Shown here: positions 45,262 through 53,281 of the stretch, piece by piece | Numbering within the stretch: the first letter of the stretch is position 1 | Layout: the number at the start of each line of letters is the position of its first letter | The notes under the pieces: generated by a model | The model's database searches: none | Seen by the model: the letters and a program-made list of their open reading frames with translations, nothing else | Told to the model about the DNA's origin: nothing | Program-made: the position numbers and the translations under genes | NCBI RefSeq assembly: GCF_017948245.1 | Contig: NZ_CP072867.1 | Span: forward strand, 455,705 to 519,704 | Length of the DNA stretch: 64,000 nucleotides | Source: Rhizobium sp. NLR16a | Lineage (GTDB): Bacteria > Pseudomonadota > Alphaproteobacteria > Rhizobiales > Rhizobiaceae | Direction of reading: 5' to 3'

Positions 45262-46116
45262 CTATTGACTCGTTCTTTGGGCTGCTGGTCGGTCGCCGGC
45301 GCTGCCGAATGTCTTCAGGTAGATTGACAAAAGCTGCGTCTGCGAGGAGATGCCCAGCTTGCGATAGACGTTGCGGCGATGGACCTTCACCGTGCCCGTC
45401 GAGATGTTGAGCCTGAGGCCGATCGATTCCGAGGAATGTCCTTGCAATACCAGATCGACGATCGCGGTTTCGCGGCTCGTCAACTTGAGGTCACGCCAGA
45501 CAGTGTCGGCCGGCTGCAGCGCCTGCGCCGCCGCACCGCTTTTCCTTCCCTTTCTCAAGCCGGCATCGCGTTGCGCGTCGAAGCGGACGCCGAGCCCCGG
45601 CCAGAAATGCCGGACAAGGCTCGCCACCAAAGGTTCGGCCTTTTTCAGAAGCGCGAATTCAGCCGGTGGAAACGGGCCGGTCTTTTCCCGGCGCATCAGC
45701 GACAGCACGACGGTGATGTCGTCGTCGAGTGTCACGAAGAAGCCGATCTCCTCGGCAAGTCCCGTCTGGACATAGTAGCTCCGGTAATATTCGCTGGAGA
45801 AGAAACGGTCGGGCGCGAGTTCGCGCATGCGGAAGACCCCCGGACGGCGTGCGCGGGCGGTATGGTAAAATGGATCGAGCAGGTAGGGACCGACCTGATA
45901 GAGGGTGACGAAAACGACGTTTTCGTCTGGATCGAAGGTGCTATAGAGATCGATCGGTCGCTCCTTGCCGCGATAGGCAAAAACCACGACATAATCGAAG
46001 CGCACCAGCGCCGCCATCATCCGGCGGAACGTCTCTCCAAACTCCGCATCCGCCATGGCGGCCTTTCCGACGGTGACGTCGAAAGCCTGAAACAGCGCCT
46101 CGAGATCGATGCTCAT
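45262..46116 (-). CDS. LuxR-family regulator with N-terminal sensor domain
   Basis: A 284-residue protein. The C-terminal ~65 residues form a LuxR/GerE helix-turn-helix (LTSRETAIVDLVLQGHSSES, GLRLNISTGTVKVHRRNVYRK). The N-terminal ~190 residues are a helical/GAF-like region with no autoinducer-binding signature (no conserved W...Y...D set). GGGGAGGC lies ahead of ATG 46116. It is divergent from the polyamine-type ABC operon, its likely target. Confidence 0.85.
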   Translation of the reverse strand: MSIDLEALFQAFDVTVGKAAMADAEFGETFRRMMAALVRFDYVVVFAYRGKERPIDLYSTFDPDENVVFVTLYQVGPYLLDPFYHTARARRPGVFRMRELAPDRFFSSEYYRSYYVQTGLAEEIGFFVTLDDDITVVLSLMRREKTGPFPPAEFALLKKAEPLVASLVRHFWPGLGVRFDAQRDAGLRKGRKSGAAAQALQPADTVWRDLKLTSRETAIVDLVLQGHSSESIGLRLNISTGTVKVHRRNVYRKLGISSQTQLLSIYLKTFGSAGDRPAAQRTSQ

Positions 46117-46310
46117 CGATAGCCTCCCCAAAACCGCCTCAGCAGGAATACTCTGAGTTTCATATACACCTTCCACGAAGAGATGTGAGGCAGAATACCT
46201 CTTTCGGGGTATATACCGCGCCGAGGGCCCGGGCTTACTCTTTGTCCAACGACGGTGGCAAAAAGGCAGCGCTAGACTGCCCATCCCAACCAACCGCAGG
46301 GAACAGACGC

Positions 46311-47495
46311 GTGGCATCCGCTTCGACGAACGATATCGAATTCCGTTCGGTCACCAAGAATTATGGCGCGGTGACCGCCGTGACCGACATAAACCTGAAT
46401 GTACCGAAGGGCGCTTTCCTCGCTCTGCTCGGCCCGTCCGGCTGTGGCAAGACCACGTGTCTGCGCATGATCGGCGGCTTCGAGCAGCCGAGCGAGGGCT
46501 CCGTGCTGATCAACGGGCGGCAGATGAACGGCGTTCCGGCCTATCGCCGCCCCGTCAACATGGTCTTCCAGCATTATGCTCTGTTTCCGCATTTCAACGT
46601 CGAACAGAACGTCGCCTATGGCTTGCGGCAGATGCGACCAAGGCTTGCGGAGGCCGAGATCAATCGCCGCGCGGCAGAGGCGCTCGAGATGGTGCGTCTC
46701 GGCGGGTTCGCCAAGCGGCGCATCCACGAGATGTCCGGCGGCCAACAGCAGCGGGTGGCGCTGGCGCGCGCGATCGTCAACCGGCCTTCGGTACTGCTGC
46801 TTGACGAGCCGCTGGCCGCGCTCGACAAGAAACTGCGCTCGGCCATGCAGATCGAATTGCAGACGCTGCAGCGCGAGCTCGGCATCACCTTCGTGCTCGT
46901 CACCCACGATCAGGAAGAAGCGCTGTCGATGGCGGACGTCGTCTGCGTCATGAGCGCCGGCCGCATTCGTCAGCTCGGCACGCCGCAAGAGGTCTATGAC
47001 CGCCCGGCCGATCTTTTCGTCGCCGATTTCGTCGGCAAGACCAACCGGATCGATGCGACGCTGGAAGCCGGTGGCACGCTGCGCCTTGGCGACGGTTCGG
47101 CGCTTGCAGCCATCGGCCGCCCTGGCCTTACGATGGGCGACGTCATCGTTGCGATCCGTCCCGAGGCAATCCGGCTTACGCGGGCTGCGGTCGGCAGCAC
47201 GTCCTTTGCCGGGACGGTCACGCACCGCATCTTCCTCGGCTCCTCGGCCGAATATGCCGTGACTGTTCCAGGTCTCGGCGATTTCCTCGTCACCGCCGAC
47301 CGGCGCGGCATGAATGAGAGCGATCTGGTCGAGCCAGGTGAAGCGGTCTTCCTCAGCTTCGATCCTGATATGGCCCACATTTTTCCAGGCGAGGCTTCTT
47401 CGCCCCAAGTTTCTTCAGCATCGAATGCAAAAACCAGAACAAGGGAACAGCATCATGAGCAAGGACTACAAGGATCATCTGCCTCTTACCCCTGA
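46311..47495 (+). CDS. Polyamine-type ABC transporter ATP-binding protein (PotA-like)
   Basis: A 394-residue ATPase. It carries GPSGCGKTTCLRM (Walker A), FQHYALFPHFN (Q loop), MSGGQQQR (signature), VLLLDEPLAALD (Walker B), FVLVTHDQEEAL (H loop) and a C-terminal TOBE domain. GTG 46311 has AGGGA upstream. Its last 41 bases overlap the binding-protein gene (ATG 47455), and its C-terminal tail is low complexity and probably not functional. Confidence 0.88.
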   Translation: MASASTNDIEFRSVTKNYGAVTAVTDINLNVPKGAFLALLGPSGCGKTTCLRMIGGFEQPSEGSVLINGRQMNGVPAYRRPVNMVFQHYALFPHFNVEQNVAYGLRQMRPRLAEAEINRRAAEALEMVRLGGFAKRRIHEMSGGQQQRVALARAIVNRPSVLLLDEPLAALDKKLRSAMQIELQTLQRELGITFVLVTHDQEEALSMADVVCVMSAGRIRQLGTPQEVYDRPADLFVADFVGKTNRIDATLEAGGTLRLGDGSALAAIGRPGLTMGDVIVAIRPEAIRLTRAAVGSTSFAGTVTHRIFLGSSAEYAVTVPGLGDFLVTADRRGMNESDLVEPGEAVFLSFDPDMAHIFPGEASSPQVSSASNAKTRTREQHHEQGLQGSSASYP

Positions 47496-48615
47496 AGGCT
47501 TCATGGACGAGTTCATGCGCCTGAAACGCGGCTCCGTCAGCCGCCGCCACTTCCTCGGCGTCACCGGCCTCGGACTTGCGACCGCCGTGCTGTCGCGTTT
47601 CCCCGGTGCGCTGTCGACGCCCGCTTACGCCGAGGACCTCGGTACCCAGATGTCGATCGCCACCTGGCCGAATTATCACGACCCTGCGACCTTCGAGAAT
47701 TTCAAGGCGGCGACCGGCGTTGCCGTCGAGGTCAACGTCTTCGGCTCCAACGAGGAAATGCTGGCCAAGCTCCAGGCGGGCGCCTCCGGCTGGTCGCTCT
47801 TCGTGCCGACCAACTACACGATCTCCACCCACCACAAGCTCGGCCTGATCGACGAACTCGATCTCTCCAAGATCCCGAATTTCAGCCCGGCGACGGAAAA
47901 TCCGCGCTTCACCAGGGAAGGCATGATCGACGGCAAGACCTACGCGGTGCCGAAGAACTGGGGTACCACCGGGTTCTCGGTCAACACAGCGAAGATCAAG
48001 ACCAAGCTTTCGAGCTGGAAGGATTTCTTTGATATCGCCCAGACGGAAGCCGACGGCCGCGCCATGGTGCACGACTATCAGTTAACGACGATCGGCAGCG
48101 CGCTGGTGTCGCTCGGCTACGATTTCAATTCGATCAAGGCAGACGAACTCGCAAAAGCCGAGGAACTGCTGATTAAAGTCAAACCGCATCTTTTCGCCAT
48201 CAACAGCGACTACCAACCGGCCATGCGCGCCACCGACGCCTGGCTCACCATGTGCTGGACCAATGACGGGGCGCAGCTCAACCGTGACGTTCCCGAGATC
48301 GCCTATGTGCTCGGCACCGACGGCGGTGAGATCTGGACCGACTATTACGCCATCCCGAAGGACGCGCCGAATAAGGCGGCGGGTTACGCGCTGCTCAACT
48401 ACCTCATGGATCCGGCCAATGCCGTCAAGGAGCACGTCGCCAACGGCGCACCGACGACCGACAGCCGGGTCATCGCACTGCTGCCGAAGGAGATCACCGC
48501 GAACAAGATCGTCTATCCGGACGAGGCCTCATTGACGCCGCTGGAATTCGGCGCGGCGGTGACGTTGACCGATCCCGGCCGGGCGGAGCTGATGGCGCGT
48601 TTCAAGTCGGCTTGA
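47455..48615 (+). CDS. Polyamine-type periplasmic binding protein (PotD-like), Tat-exported
   Basis: A 386-residue binding protein. A twin-arginine signal (SVSRRHFLGVTGLGLATAVL) precedes a mature region with MSIATWPNYHDPATFENF, KNWGTTGFSVN and MCWTNDGAQLNRDVPEI, typical of the spermidine/putrescine-binding family. AAGGGAACAGCATC precedes the ATG. The exact ligand, a polyamine or other amine-carrying compound, is not readable. Confidence 0.88.
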   Translation: MSKDYKDHLPLTPEGFMDEFMRLKRGSVSRRHFLGVTGLGLATAVLSRFPGALSTPAYAEDLGTQMSIATWPNYHDPATFENFKAATGVAVEVNVFGSNEEMLAKLQAGASGWSLFVPTNYTISTHHKLGLIDELDLSKIPNFSPATENPRFTREGMIDGKTYAVPKNWGTTGFSVNTAKIKTKLSSWKDFFDIAQTEADGRAMVHDYQLTTIGSALVSLGYDFNSIKADELAKAEELLIKVKPHLFAINSDYQPAMRATDAWLTMCWTNDGAQLNRDVPEIAYVLGTDGGEIWTDYYAIPKDAPNKAAGYALLNYLMDPANAVKEHVANGAPTTDSRVIALLPKEITANKIVYPDEASLTPLEFGAAVTLTDPGRAELMARFKSA

Positions 48616-48697
48616 TCGCCGTGCCCAACTCCGGCCCCGCCGCCTTGGCGCGAGGGGCCGGTCTCGTGCTTAGAATCGGCGGATAAAGAACCTTTCG

Positions 48698-49564
48698 ATG
48701 CCTTTTACTCCTGCCACAAATCGGCGCCTTGTCACCGCGGCTCTTGTCGGTCCGGCCAGCATCTGGCTGTTCGTGTTCTTGGTGCTGCCCTTCATCGCCA
48801 TCATCGTCTTTGCCTTCGGAGAGCGGGCGCCAGAAGGTGGTTATCAGGCGGCTTTTACCTTTGCGCAGTTTGCCAATCTCGGCTCGCGCACCGCAGCCTT
48901 CAAGAACACGCTGATTCTTGCGCCGATCGGCGCCTTCGCCTGCCTGCTCGTCGCCTATCCGGTTGCTTATTACCTGGCCGTCAAGGCGAGCGCCAAATAC
49001 CGGCTGCTGCTGGTCTCCCTCGTCGTCGTGCCCTTCTGGACGAGCCTTCTCGTGCGCACCTACGCCTGGATGTACATCTTGGGCGCGCGCGGCATTCCGC
49101 ATCTCTTGGAGATGGTCGGCATCGAAGACGTCAGGCTGCTGAACACACCGGGCGCCGTGCTGCTCGGCATCGTCTACGGCTACCTGCCGCTTATGATCAT
49201 GCCGATCTATGTCAGCCTCGAAAAGCTCGACCGCCGCCTTCTGGAGGCCTCCGCCGATCTCGGCGCGCGGCCGCTTTCGACCTTTTTCGGCATTACGCTG
49301 CCTCTGTCGCTTCCGGGTGTGATGACCGGCATCGCCCTCGTCACCATCCTGCTGCTCGGCGAATATTTGATCCCGCAGTTGCTTGGCGGCGGCAAAGTCT
49401 TCTTCATCGGCAATGCGCTGGTCGATCTCTTCCTGCAGTCGCGCAACTGGCCGTTCGGCTCTGCAATCGCTGTCACTCTCGTCGTTGTCGTCGTCATCGT
49501 GCTGTTGATCGCCATGCGCATCGCCTGGCGTGTTGCCGGTACCCGCCAAGTGGATCTCGTCTGA
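48698..49564 (+). CDS. Polyamine-type ABC transporter permease (PotB-like)
   Basis: A 288-residue inner-membrane permease with six helices and an EAA loop (LLEASADLGARPLSTFFGITLPLS). It follows the binding protein by 82 bases and overlaps the next permease by one base (TGATG). Confidence 0.88.
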   Translation: MPFTPATNRRLVTAALVGPASIWLFVFLVLPFIAIIVFAFGERAPEGGYQAAFTFAQFANLGSRTAAFKNTLILAPIGAFACLLVAYPVAYYLAVKASAKYRLLLVSLVVVPFWTSLLVRTYAWMYILGARGIPHLLEMVGIEDVRLLNTPGAVLLGIVYGYLPLMIMPIYVSLEKLDRRLLEASADLGARPLSTFFGITLPLSLPGVMTGIALVTILLLGEYLIPQLLGGGKVFFIGNALVDLFLQSRNWPFGSAIAVTLVVVVVIVLLIAMRIAWRVAGTRQVDLV

Positions 49565-50373
49565 TGCGCGCGCTGGTCACCGCAGTCTACCTGTTCCTCT
49601 ACATGCCGATCGCGCTTGTCGTGCTGTTCTCCTTTAATGCAGGCCGTAATGCCAGCGATTTCACCGGCTTCTCGACGCAATGGTATGGCAGGGCGATTGC
49701 GAACACTTTCCTGATGGAAGCGCTGCAGAACAGCCTGACCATCGCCTTTACCAGTGCCGGGCTGGCGGCCATTTTCGGCACGATGGCGGCGATCGGCATG
49801 GAGCGGCTCGGCGTCCGGGCGCGAGCGGTCTTCGACGGGCTGTTCGCTGCGGCGATCGTCGTTCCCGGCGTCGTCATCGGCATTGCGACGCTGGTGGCGC
49901 TGGTCGAGGTCTTCGGCTTCGTCAATCCGCTGATTGCCGCCGTCTGGCCAGGCGAACAGGCGCCGAAGCTATCACTCGGCTATGGCTCGATCATCGCCGC
50001 CCACGGCCTCTTCACCATGGCGCTGGTGGCAATGATTGTCAAAGCACGCATCGCCAGCCTCGGCCGTGACATCGTCGAAGCGTCGAGCGACCTTTACGCC
50101 ACGCCTTTCACCACTTTTCGCCAGATTGTGCTGCCGCAGATCCTGCCGTCAATCCTGGCCGGTTTCCTGCTCGCCTTCACCTTCTCCTTCGACGATTTCA
50201 TCATCGCCTTTTTCGTCGCAGGTTCGAACACGACACTGCCGATCTATGTCTTCGCCTCGATCCGTCGTGGCGTGACACCGGAGATCAACGCCATCGCCAC
50301 GATGGTGCTTGTCGCATCGCTGGGACTGATCCTCATCGCGCGCTTTCTGATGCGCGAGAAAACAACAAACTGA
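49564..50373 (+). CDS. Polyamine-type ABC transporter permease (PotC-like)
   Basis: A 269-residue permease with six helices and an EAA loop (IVEASSDLYATPFTTFRQIVLP). The sequence FSFDDFIIAFFVAG is typical of PotC-type permeases. It is the last transport gene of the operon, followed after 13 bases by an SDR. Confidence 0.88.
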   Translation: MRALVTAVYLFLYMPIALVVLFSFNAGRNASDFTGFSTQWYGRAIANTFLMEALQNSLTIAFTSAGLAAIFGTMAAIGMERLGVRARAVFDGLFAAAIVVPGVVIGIATLVALVEVFGFVNPLIAAVWPGEQAPKLSLGYGSIIAAHGLFTMALVAMIVKARIASLGRDIVEASSDLYATPFTTFRQIVLPQILPSILAGFLLAFTFSFDDFIIAFFVAGSNTTLPIYVFASIRRGVTPEINAIATMVLVASLGLILIARFLMREKTTN

Positions 50374-50386
50374 ACGGGAAACACCA

Positions 50387-51148
50387 ATGATTCTTGAAAA
50401 TCGCGTCGCGATCATCACCGGAGCGGGCTCGGGCATCGGCCAGGCCGGCGCGCTGATCATGGCAGGAGAAGGTGCTTTCGTCGTCGTGGCCGACCTGAAT
50501 GCCGCCAGTGCCGCCGAAACCGTCGACCGGATTGAGGCCGCCGGCGGCAGGGCTGAGTGCCTAGTTCTCGACGTCACCGACGACAGGGCGCTCGAAGCGG
50601 GCATCGCTGCGGTCGCCGAACGTCATGGCCGAATCGACATCCTCCACAATCATGCCGGCGCACAGGTGGCGGGCGATCTGGAACAGGTGGCTGTCGAGGG
50701 TTTCGACAGGTCCTGGAGCCTGAATGTCCGAGCGCATTTCATGGCGGCCCGCTTCGTCATGCCGCTGATGAAGAAGGCGGGCCGCGGCGTCATCCTCAAC
50801 ACCTCTTCCTCGTCGGGCGTACTCTACGATCGCGAGATGATCGCCTATACGACGACGAAACATGCGGTCATCGCGATGACCCGGCAGATGGCCGGCGACT
50901 ACGCCAGGTTCGGCATCCGCGTCAACGCGCTCTGCCCGGGCTGGGTGGATACGCCGTTCAACGAACCCTTCATCGCCCAGATGGGCGGCCGTGGCGCGAT
51001 CGAGGCCTATGTCGCTGAGAAGGTGCCGCTCGGACGCTGGGCCGATGTTTCCGAAATCGCCGAGCCCATTCTCTTCCTGGTCTCGGACCGTTCGTCCTAC
51101 ATGACCGGTCAGATTCTCGTCGTCGACGGCGGCGAGACCATTGTTTGA
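50387..51148 (+). CDS. SDR family oxidoreductase
   Basis: A 253-residue classical SDR: TGAGSGIGQAGALIMAGEG, NHAGAQVAG (an NNAG variant), TSSSSGVLYD, YTTTKHA (Tyr-x-x-x-Lys) and LCPGWVDTPF. AACGGGAAACACC precedes the ATG. It is the last gene of the ABC operon and probably oxidises the imported compound or its aldehyde/alcohol product. Confidence 0.85.
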   Translation: MILENRVAIITGAGSGIGQAGALIMAGEGAFVVVADLNAASAAETVDRIEAAGGRAECLVLDVTDDRALEAGIAAVAERHGRIDILHNHAGAQVAGDLEQVAVEGFDRSWSLNVRAHFMAARFVMPLMKKAGRGVILNTSSSSGVLYDREMIAYTTTKHAVIAMTRQMAGDYARFGIRVNALCPGWVDTPFNEPFIAQMGGRGAIEAYVAEKVPLGRWADVSEIAEPILFLVSDRSSYMTGQILVVDGGETIV

Positions 51149-51220
51149 CGGTGGTGGAATGGTTTGCCCCCTACTAGGTCAACCCTCATCCAGATCAAAT
51201 CCCAGAATCAGGGCATGAAA

Positions 51221-51246
51221 AAGCCGCCATGTTTCCATGGCGGCTT
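51221..51246. terminator. Bidirectional terminator between SDR and APC permease
   Basis: AAGCCGCCATG / CATGGCGGCTT, a perfect 11-bp stem with a four-base loop (TTTC), lies between the convergent stops at 51148 and 51272. A run of A on its left gives a T tract on the minus strand, and CGGCTTTTCT follows on the plus strand. Confidence 0.8.
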
Positions 51247-51271
51247 GCGGCTTTTCTGCTTGGGAGGCTAT

Positions 51272-53056
51272 TCAAGCCGGGAGCTGGAAGAACCAGTTGG
51301 CGATCAGTACGATCGCGAGGCCGCCGACAAGTGCAAGATAAGGGAGCATGCCGGCTTTCCTGACGCCGAGATCCTGGCCGATGAGGCCGAGATCCTCCAT
51401 CGCGCCGGCCGGGAACTTGCCGCCGTCGCGCACATAGTGGCGATAGGCGAAGACGGGCAGGATCAGTGCGGCGAAGATGAATCCGACCCAGAGTGCGTTG
51501 GAATAACCCCAGACCTTGGCGCCGGCGCCGAGGAAGAGCGCGTTGACGAAGGCGAGCACGGTGTTGAGGCCGATCAGCCAGCTCGGCGCCTTCCAGGGCC
51601 GTTCGATATGGCCGGAATCCACCCGGTGGATCCAGCCGGAATTGAGGTTCAGGAAGTTGAAGATGATGTAGCCGACATTCGAGACGGCGAGTACGAAGAA
51701 GTAGCCGCCGACGTCCGATGCGATCGCCAGAAGGAAGAGATTGAAGGCGAAATCGGTCCACATCGCCCGTGTCGGGGCGCCATGCTCGTTGGCGTGGTCG
51801 AGATATTTCGGCAGCCAGCCGTCTTTCGAACCCTGATAGAGCGTACGTGAGGAACCGGCCATTGCCGTCATGATGGCGAGGAAGAGCGCCAGGATCATCA
51901 ATATCACGAGCAGTTGGGTGATGACCCGGCCGGCGCCGATCAGGCCGCCAAGCGCTTCGGCAACGCCCGTGCCATCGACGATGCCGGGGGCCAGCATGCC
52001 GGCGTGGCCGAGTACGCCCTGGAAGGCGAAGGGCACCAGGAAGAAGAACAGGCAGCAGGCCAGGCCGGAATAGAAGATCGCCTTGAAGGTGTCTGTCTTC
52101 GGATTCTTCAGTTCGCGGGTGTAGCAGACCGCCGTCTCGAAGCCGTAGGTCGACCAGGCGGCGATATACAGGCCGCCGAGAAACAGCGTCCAGCCGCCAT
52201 TGCTCCAGCTGCCGTCGCTGGCGGCATAGGCCGCCGTCGGCGGGACGAGGCCGGTGACATTTGCGGAAACGATCTGGCCGCTGACGATCGGATAAAGGCC
52301 GATGATCAGCAGCGGCACCAGCACGATGATCGCCAGCCATTTCTGCACGCTAGCCGTTTCCGAGATGCCGCGATGCTGGATCGCGAAGATGATCAGCATC
52401 AGGATGCCGCCGATGAAGAAGGTGGCGTTGATGTTGGCGGTGGCGAGGTAGGGAATGCTGAAGCTTGCCAGCGACCAGTTGCGGATCGCCGGCGTCAGAG
52501 CGGCAACACCGTCGGCGCCGAGCAGCGCCTTGACGGCATCGTCAGGCGTCGTGCCGGCGTGGGCTGCGATATATTCGGCGACGCGGGGGCTGTCGGCCGT
52601 GACGGAAGCGGCATGCGCGGCGATCCAGTCGAGGACCATTTGCGAATCGGCTGCCGGAATCGGGAAAAATGCATTGAGAATGTAGCCGGCGGCGATGGCA
52701 CAGCCGAGTGAAAGCACCGGCGACCAGGCAAACCAGTTGCACCAGACCGACAGCGGCGCGATGAATTTCGAATAGCGCAGCCAGGCGGTGGCGCCGTAGA
52801 CGGAGGCCCCGCCGGATTTGTTGCCGAACATGCCGGCGATCTCGGCATAGGTGAAGGATTGCAGGAAACCCATCACCATCGAGATGATCCAGACGACGAA
52901 GGCGAGCTTGCCCGTCGTGCCTGCGATGCCGCCGATGGAGAAGAGAACGAGCGGCGGCACGCCCGCGGCCACCCAGAATGCGCCCTTCCAGTCGAGCGCG
53001 CGTATAAGCTTACCTTCGGTGCCGGATGCAATTCCGGCCTCCACAATATCTGTCAT
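51272..53056 (-). CDS. APC-family amino acid/amine permease
   Basis: A 594-residue transporter with about 12-13 membrane helices. It opens with a cytosolic head and the APC helix-1 glycine motif (SIGGIAGTTG), and has FTYAEIAGMFGNKSGGASVY. A soluble insertion (~150-205, SVTADSPRVAEYIAAHAG) is unusual. It is divergent from tdm across a 225-base region. In this setting it could import trimethylamine N-oxide, a betaine or another methylated amine, but amino acids cannot be excluded. Confidence 0.78.
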   Translation of the reverse strand: MTDIVEAGIASGTEGKLIRALDWKGAFWVAAGVPPLVLFSIGGIAGTTGKLAFVVWIISMVMGFLQSFTYAEIAGMFGNKSGGASVYGATAWLRYSKFIAPLSVWCNWFAWSPVLSLGCAIAAGYILNAFFPIPAADSQMVLDWIAAHAASVTADSPRVAEYIAAHAGTTPDDAVKALLGADGVAALTPAIRNWSLASFSIPYLATANINATFFIGGILMLIIFAIQHRGISETASVQKWLAIIVLVPLLIIGLYPIVSGQIVSANVTGLVPPTAAYAASDGSWSNGGWTLFLGGLYIAAWSTYGFETAVCYTRELKNPKTDTFKAIFYSGLACCLFFFLVPFAFQGVLGHAGMLAPGIVDGTGVAEALGGLIGAGRVITQLLVILMILALFLAIMTAMAGSSRTLYQGSKDGWLPKYLDHANEHGAPTRAMWTDFAFNLFLLAIASDVGGYFFVLAVSNVGYIIFNFLNLNSGWIHRVDSGHIERPWKAPSWLIGLNTVLAFVNALFLGAGAKVWGYSNALWVGFIFAALILPVFAYRHYVRDGGKFPAGAMEDLGLIGQDLGVRKAGMLPYLALVGGLAIVLIANWFFQLPA

Positions 53057-53281
53057 CGGCGAAATTCCCCATTCGATTGTTCCGGACGTATCTCTGTACG
53101 TCTCCCTGAACGTGTCTCCCTGACGGTCTCGAGCGCGCTCGGATGATTTTGGCGATCCGCGCTCCCGACGGATTCTCCGAGCCTGAACTCTTGATGCATA
53201 GTGAAGATATTTTCTTTTTAGTCAATATGACTTTACTTTCCATAGGCATTTTGTAACCTGTATGGGCGTATGCTGAAGGGC
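53057..53281. promoter_or_regulatory. Divergent promoter region between APC permease and tdm
   Basis: About 225 bases, AT-rich at 53195-53260 (for example ATATTTTCTTTTTAGTC). It presumably carries both promoters. No operator can be named with confidence. Confidence 0.4.
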
